The notes under the pieces are model-generated. The model made no database searches, was not told where the DNA came from, and saw only the letters and a program-made list of their open reading frames with translations. This document shows, piece by piece, positions 12,101-22,786 of a stretch of DNA of 64,000 nucleotides. Location: assembly GCA_963971225.1 (NCBI GenBank), contig OZ020268.1, positions 127,100,787 to 127,164,786 of the forward strand. The letters are read 5' to 3'. Within the stretch, counting starts at the first letter, position 1, and the number at the start of each line of letters is the position of its first letter. The DNA is from Melieria omissa. Taxonomy: Eukaryota > Arthropoda > Insecta > Diptera > Ulidiidae. A program made the position numbers and the translations under genes.

Positions 12101-15100
12101 CTATGCTGAACTGAACTTGGCAATAATGGAAATTTGAATTGATTGTAGGTTAACATTGGTTCCTTTTAAATGGGTTTGTAGATGCTGACAACAAACGCGC
12201 TCTCACTTGTACTTAACGAATGACGAGTGGCAAATATAATAATTAGGTCTGAAATTGAAAAATGTATTCAGTGCTTTGAATTCGAAACGCCTTCTAAACC
12301 AAGTAACGCCACGCTGAACCACAAAGTTCACGTACTCACGTAAATCTTCTAACCCGATATATTGTTTTTTAACGCATAATGGAATATTCAGCTTGAATCA
12401 TATTACTTTACAGCTCTTAGCTCATTTGCAAATATGTTTTGCTGAATCTGGAAGAGTGTTGATCGATTTTTCCCGAAGTTTTAATAACAACTACAATTTG
12501 ACATTAACTTTTCCTTATCGAACATTGATGTACAAGGTACAAAAACAACGATGACCGGACCAAATAACTTGGCGATTTGTGCGTACGGCCCAACGTTCTT
12601 TAGCATAAACTAATGAACCAGTAACAGGAAAGAACAGTTTTGGTGTGGGAACCCTGGGCGCAGCAGCATCTACAAACTCTTACAAAGCTGAAAGTGCAAG
12701 GACAAAGGCGCATGGACGATATGTATGAAAATTTGCTATACTGAATGGCAGAAATGTAACGATGAAGCTGCGGCAAATGCATGGATTTTTCGGCGATGGA
12801 GAGGCAGTTGGCTGGTTGCCTGGTTGGTTGGCTGGGCGGCGAACTGGTGCTGACTTATTTGAATTGCTGAATGCGCGGTGAAATGCTCGGTTCTTCGACT
12901 TTAGCAGGCAGTGAGCTGGACTGAATACATGTAGAATGGCTTGTTCACATATGCGGATGTATGTATGTATGTATGTACAAGGATATTGTAAGCAAATTTA
13001 ATATTTCCTCGATGTTTCTGATATGTTTTGGTTTCGCGAGAGTTGTCTGAGAATAGGTTAATTGGCCCCTGTGCAAGAAGTTCGTCAATTTTGTAATGAG
13101 TATGAGAATTCGCATTTTCGATTTCGTTCGCTGCCTCGCATATGCTTGGCTGGATTATTCCACTGCTAAGGTACTAGCGCTGGCCATTTAGCAGATTAGT
13201 GTCGGTTGCTGCAGCGGAATTGCACATTTCTTTAAGCGTCTACTCCCGCGGCGGGAAGGCGGAGAAAAGACGGTACACAAATGGCAAAAAAAGGAAGAAC
13301 AGAGAAGACAATGACAGCATCAGAATCGACTTAACAATTGTACCGATTCTTGCGTTAGTTTTCTTTTTGTGCAAACACCAATTCCAGCGAGGTTGGAGTA
13401 CCGAAGAAAAACACAGAATGAAAGATAGAGCGAAAAATAGAGCGTGCAAGCGGCCGGGCAGCGTGGTTGGTTGATATTGATGTTAGCAGCATTGGCAATT
13501 GCAGTGGCAGTAGGAATTACTGGCAATATTGTAGTTGGAGAAGTTTAGTAATAGCAGCAACGCCAACAACTGGGCCCATATTCCAATGTGTTCCCGCTTA
13601 TAAATTCTGAATTACAAGGCATTGCAGACGGTGGTAATTGTTCATATAGCAAGAAAAACGGTGATTTGTTCTTTGTGTGTGTGTGTGTGTGTGTGTGGTA
13701 ATTCGTTGTTTGGCGTGAGGGTGTGGAGTAAGGTGTAGTTATGTAAGTGTTTCAAGTGGTTTATGACTGGCTTAGGCTGCAACAAGCACTTCCACGACAA
13801 TTCGGAGGACGAATTCAATGTACAAAAACAGCCCAGAACGAAACGAGGCTGAATTGCACTCAGTTAAGTTGGCGTTACGTGTCGCATTTTATTTGTATTT
13901 TTTAATGAATGTCAAATGTTCAGCCAGCGATAATCCCGCAATATCGTTTCAAACTATACATAAAATGCCAATAAAAAAGTCTACAAAATGTACACATTTT
14001 TTCGTGCTGCTTCCTTCGTATTTCTAGTAATTCCTTGTTAAAATGCTTGAACGAATTGCGAAAAAGCCGAACGATGCGCTTCTGTCTGGAGAAGCGCTGC
14101 CAGACATCTGCAGCTTGCAGTTAAGCCTCTTTGCACAGTTTCAAATACATACGAGCATGTCTAATGTATGTATAATGTCTATACAGGGTATTAAAAGTGT
14201 ATGCAGTACAATTTTACAATTAAACTTGCGATTAGTGCCAAAGCCATTACTTTATATGTACATAACAATAAAAACATCAAAGAAAACATACATAAGTTCT
14301 GTGTACAATAGCTAGTTGATGAAAAAGTGAGTCAGTAAGGATTCATGAAGTTTTTTAATGTGCGAGAAGTGTCCGTAAAAAATGTTCATATATGAATAAC
14401 ATACGATAATATATATAATTGAATTTGATGCTGATTTCACGAAATGAACAATCGCAGTTCAATGAAATGGATAAAAGCCTGCAATGAATAGTAAATGATG
14501 ATCTTATCCACGCCCTGGCTAAATATCACATGAAGTTGACCACAGCGTTATTGACTGAGACAAAGAGTTACGATGACTGCAATCAGCATCAGCTGATCAT
14601 CTGAAAGCCTACACAACAGTTAAGACTGTATACTTATGTTGATAAATGAGAATCACGTATTCTGGTCTACTATGATTTGATGTGGCGCTCAAATGTGTGA
14701 AGGTTTTTGGGCTGAATGCTTTTAAACAGCGTTTCCCCACTTATGCGTTCGTTATATTTTGAATTTATTTTAAGCTCTGAATTTTTAAAAAATTTCACAT
14801 GCTTGAAAATGCATTGGAAACATCACATCTTACTTGTTGATGGATGCGGACACGTTGAAAGCTTTGACGTTACGTCTTTCAAAAGGGGTTTATGCCTATA
14901 TGAGATATATAATACGTGAAGCTTTGCACATTACGAAGCTAAGTAAAATCGGCGCATGCAAGTCAAATATTGAAAGACCAAAGCACCAAAGGCCACGAGT
15001 TCATTACTACAGCGGCCATTACACGACTCTTGCCAATGGTCAATGGATCAAATAATACACTTATGAGGGCATTAAACAATGTGTTTCCTTTGGTGAAGTA

Positions 15101-18100
15101 GTGAGAGAAATTCTTATAAAAACGTTAAAGAACCACAACAAATAAAGCATTGGATTTTCACATGTTTTCTCAATTTTGGCCAAGAACATTGTAGAACTTA
15201 CCCTTGCACTCTCCTTTAGATCCTGCATGGATGGGTCGTGTATGGGTTTGCCAGATGCCAATTTAGTGGCATTGATTAGGTCACCCAAAGCGGATGCAAC
15301 ATCTTTGACAGCATTAATCACCATCACCTGGGAATCTGGCTGCGAGGAGCCTAAACTGCAGGCGCCACGCTTTACTGCCTCGGCCAGTTGCACTATGTGA
15401 TCAAGAGGTGCATAGTTAGTAGTGTGTCCACAGTAATTAGAGCAATTTATTTAATACCCAAAGCCAAAATCACATAACTCTAAAGTGGTGACTACTTACA
15501 TATGGTGGATACCGCGTTCTGTGCAGCACTGGCCAGCTGATCCTGTGTGCCAGCGGCACCAGTCACCAGCACCTTGGTATCCTCCACCAATGCTTTGGCG
15601 GTTTGCAGTATGTGCTCGCGATGGTCAGCAAAGGAGCCGTCACCGTCCGAATGCAACGTGCCTGCTGTCGCAAACATTATCGTCGTGTCCAAGTCGCCAA
15701 TGATGCCCGACACTGTATGTGCAGCGTTGATACATGCCTGAGTGCCGCGCGAGCCAGCTTGTAGAGCGGCCAGCACTTGCGCCACCTTTTCGGACACATC
15801 ACGTGCATTGCGTGCGATCTCATTCTGTGTCATCGTGTCATTGGGAGCGGCACCAGCAGCAGCCGACTGAATCATGGCGCTAACTGTGCGCCCTAGATCG
15901 ATGACGGTGGTGCGGATACGCATGGCCACGTCCGGCGAGGTGGTGGTAGTGGACGCACCCACCGAGTCTTGAGTAATCTGAGTGTATTGCTGAGCCATAT
16001 CAACGCCCAGCTGTGGCAGCTTTTGTGGCTCAATGCTCGATTTTGCGTTCATCTCATTGGCGAGCCGGGCGATTTCCTTTGCGTTTTGCACCATGCGTGT
16101 CTGGTAGTCAACGAACGAGTCCGAGTAGGAGGCATTCAGCAGCGACTGGCGCTTATCGGTAAGGCGCGTGATTGCGCGATTCACCTGCTCCATCAGTCCG
16201 GTGACTATTCCCGTTTCTGCATTGATTTTCTCCACCGTCTCGGTCAGCTCTTGTATTGCCTGACGAGTGCACTCGATCGACTCGTCCAAACGCGGATGGG
16301 CATGTGTAGCGCGCGGATTGCCGGCTGAGTCCTTAGCAGACTGCACCAATGTGACGGCGCTCTCTACCACCGACTTGGTCTGGTTAATGAGACTCATCTG
16401 CTGATTGGTGTGCACAATATGCGTGCACGCGCCGATGGCGCCATTCACCATGGGCACAACATAACGCGAAATTTCGCCCACGGCGTGGCCCAACTGCTCG
16501 GCGTTGTTCTTACCAGCCAAACGAATCGGCTCCAACTTGTCAATAAGCTCCGCTGCCGAGTTCAGAGTTTGGCCGCTGAAGCCGTGAAGATTGTTATCAC
16601 GTCTTTGGCTCAAGCCCTGTGCACTCACGGCCAAGGCACAGCTGTCCAACTCACGCGTGCATGTGTTCAGCGTGTGCAGCACTTGCTCGCACTGAGCCTG
16701 GCCAGGCGCTTTCTCGCGTATATTGTCTACTAAACGCTTTACCGACTCAGACACTGGTGTTGAGTGCATGGACAGTTGCTGCCACACTGGCGGGTCGTCG
16801 GGCGATAACGCCAACGACTTGGCAGCCTTCACCATTTCAATTACGCCATCGATAACGCCACGGCCGGCATGTATAACGGGCTCTTGTGCTTTTCGACCTT
16901 CTGCAGATATTTTTGCCGGGACCGATATGAACTCCGGGTTGGAGGCGTATTGACGTACAGCCTTCACGGCCTCTAATAAGGGCTCTACCAAACGAGCACG
17001 TGTCGGTGTTGATGGCTCGTCCTCGATGCTCTTAATCTCCTGCACCAGGTTCGAAGTAGCGGTAGCGACCCGTTTCGCCAGCACAATAAACTCATTCTTG
17101 GCAACCGGGTTGTTCGTGTTCATGCTGGCCTGGCGGCAGATTGAACACAGGTAGCTCGTGTGCTTGGCAATTACAGTGAGCGCCGAGATCTTCTGCTGCT
17201 TGCTCGACTTAGCACTGCTTACAATGTCGCAATGCTCGCGTATGCCTTGGTAAGCCCAATTCAGCTGGGAGTGATCGATTATACCCGGACGACCTGCGGA
17301 ACTGCTCGGATGTGATACACCGATTAAATAGGCCGCCTGTGAAGACGACTCAATTAGACCGTGTATGGAATCTGAAACGTTGTTCACCGACTGTCCGAAG
17401 GCAACATGGTTTGATTGCTTGGCGTTATTTATCATCTCGGAAATGGCGTAGCCCAGATTGCGCGACTTGTTAGTCGCCGTCTCTACGCAGTCGAAATATC
17501 CCAGCTCGTTGATGGGTTCGTGCGGGTAGTCAAGCATCACGCGCAACGCTTCGATGTTTCGCATTGCACTGTCGCACTCCTTTTGTCCGGGCGCTGACTG
17601 CGTACTGGCGTCCACTAGAGCGTTGATGCTCTCCGTAACGCTGCGAGCGGCCGCGTGCAGCAAATTCTTCGCATTTGGTTGGCCCGGGTCAGCGGCAATC
17701 GACTTAGCCGTGGATAGCAGTGAACAAGACTGTGTGGAAACATTGCGCAGACGGTCTATTATCTGTGACCGCACCACCTCATCCTGGGTCTGCCCAGCCA
17801 TCTCCATGGAGACAGATAGCAAATCACGGTAGTTAGTGGCAAAATGCTGGCTGGTCTCAGCCAACTGTGCCGGACTGGCATACGCCTGCACAACCTGGCC
17901 CCCAGCCACGCTTAAACTCTCCGCGACCTGCCTCAGTTCCGACTGCAGAGTATTGTAATTACGAAGGGAGGGCGGAAATTCGCTCATCGACAGTATCTCG
18001 CTCAACTCACTAACATTACGAAGTGCATTATCCACCTCCCGCTGTCCGGGAATGCAATCAACTGTCTTTGAAATGGCTTCGGTCACGCTGCGACCCGCAT

Positions 18101-21100
18101 GAGTGAGCGCACTAGGATCGCCCACGTTCTGCAATGTGCGCTGTGCCTCTTCAATGAGGCGCGCCGAGTTCATGACCACATCGTCGGCGCAGTCGATGAC
18201 AGCAGGGTTTTTCGTGGTGGCCGCCACACCGTGTACACTCTTCGTGAAGTCACCCAAAGCCAGAGCTGTGTCACGTCCGGCTACGCCCGCGTACGTGCGG
18301 TGTCCCTGCAGTACGGACGAGAGCAGCTGGCTCAGTGCAATACCCACATTTTTGGCCGACTTGCGCAGCTGCTGCGCCGTATTCTCTATAGTCTCGCCAG
18401 GCAGCGGGCGAATAGTGCCCGATACGGCTGCTTTGCGAGTGTCGTCCAACACGTTGTGCAAGTTGCGCACCGCCTCCAATGCGGATTCCAGTTCCTGCCC
18501 ACCACACGCTTCACGCGCGCGCTGTGCTGCCGAATTCAACTCCGAAACAGTTTGCCCCAAATAAAGCGCGCTCTTTGAAAGCTGCGTCGCTGCAGGTATG
18601 TCGGTGACAGTGGGCTGTAATGCACGTGCCGCCCGTGAGACCTGTATGGCAGGCTCGATGAATTGTTCGGCAGCCTCAATCAAATTCAGCTGTGCGTTTA
18701 GATCATCTGGACTGGATCGAGTCGTTTTCACCGACGTAACCAGTCGTGGTATTGTGTCAGCCGCGCGCTTACAGTCTTGCAGTAACTGCTCCTTTGTCTG
18801 GTGGTCGTCGCTGTGTTGCACCGCGTTCTGCGCAGCCGAAATGCACTGGGTGGCCGCCGAAGCCGCCTGTTTAGAACAGTATTCCAAGCGATGAATCAAG
18901 TTACGTTTCATGGCGGGTGTATTCGCAGTGGTGGTTGTAATTTCACGCAGTTCCTCCGCCGCGCGTCGCAATGCCATCTGATTCTCGGTATTTTGCGGAT
19001 TGCTGGAGCAGAGACGCGCTGCTTCCACCAGCTTGGCCGTAGCATCGGCAAGCTGCTTAGCAGCGGACAATAAGCGTCGCTGCATATCCTCGTCTTGCTG
19101 CTGATCAGCTTCTCCCTTGATGCTTTGTATCAACTGGGCAGTCGCTTGTCCCAGCGTCTTAGCGTGACGCACCATTTCCTGTGGATCGCTGGATGACACC
19201 AGAATATCGGTGCCGATTATCACATTCTCGACCGGGCTCATCTCTTGGCTAGTGCGCTGCGCGTATTCCCGCGAGCTCACCTTCACGTGTTCCAGCATGT
19301 CGCTTAGGCTCTTTGACACCTCCCGTGCAGCCGCCAACAAATCGCTCTTCAATTTCGGATCGTTCGTGGCTTCGTTGCACACCTCGCACAAACTGTTGAC
19401 AGCGCGCGCAACATTGCGTGCAGCAGCTTCCAATTGCTCACGGCAAGCGGCATTGTGCAGAGTCGGCGCCACTACTTTGGCACAAGCGACCAGCTGACTA
19501 GTAGCTAATGCGCACTGACTAGCGGCGCCAATAACGCGATTGCGGGACTCCTCGTCCTCGCAGCTCGCAGCAATCGACTTAGCGCGGAGCACCAGCGCTG
19601 CTGTAGTATTAGCCACGGCTTTTGCCAAGTCCAGTAGCATGTCGTGCAGTTCGCGATTCTCGGGCACATCTTCCTCGGCAATGGTACTTAACACATGCGT
19701 AGTAGCTTCGCCCACACGACTCGCAGCATTGATCAGATTCTGCCGTGGCTCTTTGCTCTCCGGCTCAGCGGCCTTCAGCAGGTCACTGAAAGCGTTACAC
19801 AAATTACGGGCCGCATCCAACAATTTGTCACCGTTGTTGCCGTCCTCCATGAGTGCGGCAATCAGACGCACTTCCTTCGTCACCTCCGGTATGGTCTGGG
19901 CAATCTGCGACACCGACGCAGAAATAGCGTCCGTATCCACCTCGTCCGGATGAGATGCGGTGAGGATTTGCGCCGTAGCAGCGTTCATGGTGGCTACATG
20001 GCTGGTTACAGCCTGTTTCGATGTATCGAGAGTATTCTCGCGCCACTCAATCGAACGCAAATCAGTGCCCAATTCTTGTATGGGAGCCTAAAAGAACGAA
20101 AAGCAAAAGTAATGATCAGATTATGTTTTGCACAATCTGAAATCTGAAAAACTTTATAAAATATTAACTTCAATATTCTTGCCTTTGTTCTGAGCTCCTC
20201 ATCCGCACGCAGCAACACATCCTGACCGGCAGATATATATCCCAATAAGGCGCGCTGCGGCTCCGTTAGATTCACAGTACTAATACGCACCTCCTTAGTC
20301 TGCAAAACCAAACCAAACATTCAACCATTACTCAAAAAGCCATTACTAGGGCAAGTTATGATTCGGTCATGTTCTTTGATATCTGATTGATGGACATACT
20401 TTGTGAAACTTTGCACAGCCTTTTCAAAAGCAGCATTGTTTGAAAGAACATAGAACATGATAGATAAAGGTACTATTAGCAAAAATGTATCAGATATAAT
20501 GGTCTTTACTTTCACAGTAGCGTGGCAACAGAGGCATAACGTCAAATGAAAATCTATACAAAAATCAAATGGTGCACTCACCGTAGGCGGTTGATGGGCG
20601 TGGTTTACTTGCCCAACAAATGCGCCGTACTGGACAGTTTGTACTTCGCCTTGCGTGTACGTTTTTTCGCCTTTTAAATTGCATTGCGATGTGTGTTTGG
20701 AAATGTCGGCGCAACATAAAAATTATAAAAAAGAAAACAAAAATTAATATGTAAAACAAAATAAAAACGAAATTCAGATTCGAAAGAAAATCCATTATCA
20801 CTTTAACCCAAAAGGAAAAAGCTTATGTTTAGTATTCTTGATACGCAAAACTCACTCACCATCAGAGGCACGAAGAATACCCGGATGTGCCAACGACTCC
20901 GTATTCACTTTTCCTATCTTATTTGTTTCATGTTGCAAAAATGTAGCTCTGCAAATGAAAAGTCTCTTTAGAAACACTAATTACTACAAAAATACCAAAT
21001 CACATCGCACTTACTTAGAGGGAGCTACTGACTCCTCGACCATTGTAGAACCTTCGTCACCCTCGATACCAAAGTGATCTTTAGTCTGTTTCTTCTTTAA

Positions 21101-22674
21101 AATAATATCTATATAACCGGCAATCAACTGTACAATTTGTTCCGCCTCTGTCGTTTGCACCGAGTAGTACTGGTTGGCGTAGTCGCCAAAGTCCAGAGTG
21201 AATGTGTTCGGCGAGGCGCCCCAACGACGCACCGTTGTCAAGGGCCATGACACCAGAATTTCTTTAGTGCGCTCGTCCAAGCGCAGCACCGAATCTTTCG
21301 TGACACCCAGTAGACGTGGTACTAGTTTGTTGCGCCCGTTCATTTTCTCCTTCACCAAGAAGAACGTAACGCCGTAAGTAGGCAGCTCACGCGCCGTCTT
21401 CGTATACAGCACTTTGGCGTCGAGCTCCGTCAAAGCAACATGCTTCTTGTGTTCGGCAAAAACTTTCTTTTCTATGTTCTTCACGCGCACATAGGACTGC
21501 GGCAAAAAATCCTTCAAGCTGTCAAAAATACCAACAAACACAATTCATGTACACTTCAAAATTGTTGCGCAGGAAAATAACTTACTCCAAGAAGCCCGGT
21601 TTGTGTTTAGCTTCATTGTGTGGCCCGAACTGTATGTGCACCTGAATGCCAGCGAATTCGCATGCTGCTCGTCGAAAACGAGGAATAACAAACAACAGTC
21701 AAACATTTATTCTCATATTCATACCAATGGAGCCGAGTGGCACGTACCTTTCTCCTGTGTCACGGGATGTGTGCCGTCGAGTATGGCGTCACGTGCTTGC
21801 ACGTACAACAAATTCAGTTGTACTGGATCACGTGAGTCAATATTCTGATCGGAGAAAAAGAAGCGACGTCGCAACAGCACTGTCTCCGTCTCGTCGATGC
21901 CTTGCTCGCGCAGTGTTTTGCCGACGTCCACCCAATTAACTGAGGAGAGTGAGGTCCCATTTTCAATTAACAAAAATCAATGAATTTCAAATGGCAGATA
22001 CACTTAATAGTTAGTTAGTCAGTTTTAATACTGAGTTTTGGCACTCACTTTCATCGTCAGTCTTCAGCTTCTTGCGCAAACTCTCCATCTTGGCATCGCG
22101 ATCTTTCTCTGTGAATTTACGACGAAGCGTTAGAGTGCCAAACTTATTGTCCGGCAAATTTTCATTCTGCGCATCAGTATCTTCACGCACTAGTCCGTAC
22201 TCCTCGTGATTGGTTAAGCCGATCTTTGTACAGATCACCACCATCAGCTGTGCCACCGGCTGCGAGTCGTCGACGAGTATCGTCTTCACAGCACCGTCCA
22301 GCATACGAACTCGCAGCGTGCGCAGTTTGCGGCGATATTCGAGCGTGTCCTGATTGTGCAGTATGTAGTAGTCGAGGGTTCGTCCGGCCTCGAGCCAGAC
22401 GCCTTGCTGATGCTGTTCATCCGAAATGAAAAGGCCATATTCGCTGGCTAAACGTAACAGACGGCAAAGCGAAAATTACATTACTGGAGACATCAATACG
22501 ACAAGCCAAGGCAGAGCAATATTAGCTTAGCCACTTACGTTGTCCTTGCACCGCTTCGGCAAACTTATCGCGGATGATTTTGCAAGCATCAAAGACTGTC
22601 GTATTCGGCTGGAATTGTATCGTCTTTGTGACACGTCCGCCCTCCAGCTGAATACGCAACGACAGCGTCGACAT
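8210..22674 (-). CDS. rhea: Talin, full-length model (15 coding exons)
   Basis: Talin links the cytoplasmic tail of beta integrin to F-actin and recruits vinculin at muscle attachments and other adhesions. My model joins, in transcript order, 22674-22539, 22447-22049, 21939-21748, 21664-21586, 21518-21015, 20948-20860, 20670-20582, 20299-20183, 20087-15500, 15392-15202, 11790-11674, 11592-11077, 10545-9865, 9158-8506 and 8444-8210. All junctions keep frame, giving 2861 residues plus stop. All introns are GT-AG except one GC-AG (20088-20182). Order: FERM head (F0-F3), a linker near 437-535, a helical-bundle rod, the I/LWEQ (THATCH) actin-binding module near 2340-2520, a dimerisation helix, then about 300 residues of low-complexity tail absent from vertebrate talin. 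The start ATG gives MSTLSLRIQL, aligning with the talin N-terminus. An alternative, shorter end is described with exon 13. Confidence 0.95.
9159..11076 (-). CDS. rhea: Talin exon 13: I/LWEQ (THATCH) actin-binding module, two possible ends
   Basis: The coding exon is 9865-10545 (227 codons, residues 2340-2566); the entry also spans its flanking introns. It encodes the C-terminal actin-binding bundle (DDGQWSEGLISAARLVAAAT, ISTAKQVAASTAQLLIACK) and a charged dimerisation helix (LRMEKQLEEARQKL). After CAGAACAAT comes GTATGA, which is both a usable splice donor and a Val codon plus stop. Splicing to the acceptor at 9158 stays in phase 0 and adds the tail; retention gives a 2567-residue protein ending QNNV, near vertebrate length. 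Confidence 0.85.
11077..11790 (-). CDS. rhea: Talin exons 11-12 (R11-R12)
   Basis: Exon 11 (11674-11790, 39 codons) encodes SLLKTVKAVEDEHTRGTRAM, close to vertebrate talin. Exon 12 (11077-11592, 172 codons) encodes residues 2168-2339 and ends in the hallmark WIDPEDPTVIAENELLGAAA followed by AAKKLASLRPR. Both are phase 0 with GT-AG ends and an 81-bp intron between them. A proline-rich start (SPPPPGSAQ) opens exon 12. Confidence 0.94.
11791..15201 (-). other. rhea intron 10 (3.4 kb)
   Basis: Mostly AT-rich non-coding DNA. A (TG)12 run lies at 13674-13697 and a TATG run near 12957-12976. Several open frames of 60-91 codons occur on both strands, none resembling talin or another known protein, and I found no exon with both splice signals in talin phase. 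Its size relative to its neighbours suggests it may hold enhancers; that is inference. Confidence 0.5.
15202..15392 (-). CDS. rhea: Talin exon 10 (R11 region)
   Basis: The exon encodes residues 2065-2128, with VMVINAVKDVASALGDLI matching the vertebrate NAVKDVAKALGDLI helix. The acceptor is ACATAG and the donor AGG|GTAAGT. It is followed by the longest intron inside the coding region (3411 bp). Confidence 0.93.
15500..20087 (-). CDS. rhea: Talin exon 9: giant rod exon (4588 bp)
   Basis: One uninterrupted exon encodes about 1529 residues (536 to 2064), covering nearly all of rod bundles R1 to the start of R11. The sequence is Ala-rich amphipathic helix throughout, with clear matches to vertebrate talin such as CALATSQLVACAKVVAPT, SFVDYQTRMVQNAK, VLAALQAGSRGTQACINAA and DLDTTIMFATAGTL. 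These bundles hold vinculin-binding helices that open under force in talins generally. The acceptor is TTCTTTTAG and the donor T|GTAAGT at 15499. No stop or frameshift interrupts it. Vertebrate genes split this region over many exons, so intron loss in the fly lineage is likely. Confidence 0.96.
20088..20182 (-). other. GC-AG intron in rhea
   Basis: The 95-bp intron starts GCAAGA after an AAAG exon end and finishes TTCTTTTAG. The only nearby GT (GTTAAT, 14 bases further in) would put the giant downstream exon out of frame. The GC donor keeps the frame and gives LRTKAPIQELGTDL, a smooth run of talin sequence. Confidence 0.75.
20183..20948 (-). CDS. rhea: Talin exons 6-8: head-rod linker and start of rod
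   Basis: Three short exons, 20860-20948 (89 bp), 20582-20670 (89 bp) and 20183-20299 (117 bp), encode residues about 437-535. They were placed by frame continuity and alignment of IGKV, QPPT and TEPQRALLG with the vertebrate linker region. They are poor in hydrophobic residues until the last one, which starts the first rod bundle. Exon 8 ends with AAG followed by GCAAGA, so the next intron has a GC donor. Confidence 0.88.
21015..22674 (-). CDS. rhea: Talin exons 1-5: FERM head
   Basis: Exons 22539-22674, 22049-22447, 21748-21939, 21586-21664 and 21015-21518 encode residues 1 to about 436. This covers the F0 ubiquitin-like fold, F1, F2 and the F3 phosphotyrosine-binding-like lobe that grips integrin tails. 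The F3 motif RRWGASPNTFTLDFGDY carries Trp368, aligning with the vertebrate Trp359 that contacts the integrin NPxY motif. The lobe ends with LIAGYIDIILKKK, also conserved. The four introns inside this block are 67-109 bp, with good donors (GTAAGT, GTGAGT, GTACGT, GTAAGT). Confidence 0.95.
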
Positions 22675-22786
22675 GTTCCTTGTCCTTTTTTTATGGTTCT
22701 ATTGTAGGGTCTGTGGTGGTGGCTTTTGTTGTTGATAATATTGGTATTGTTTGATAATAAAATTATGGAAGTAGCTTTACAAGGCA
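22675..22786 (-). promoter_or_regulatory. rhea 5' UTR segment with 3' splice site
   Basis: Upstream of the talin ATG the minus strand reads TTTTGTCTTTGCAG, a strong polypyrimidine tract and acceptor, with the exon starting at 22786. This leaves 112 bases of 5' UTR before the start codon and implies at least one non-coding exon further upstream (to the right). The context before the ATG (AGGAAC) is acceptable for flies. Confidence 0.65.
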
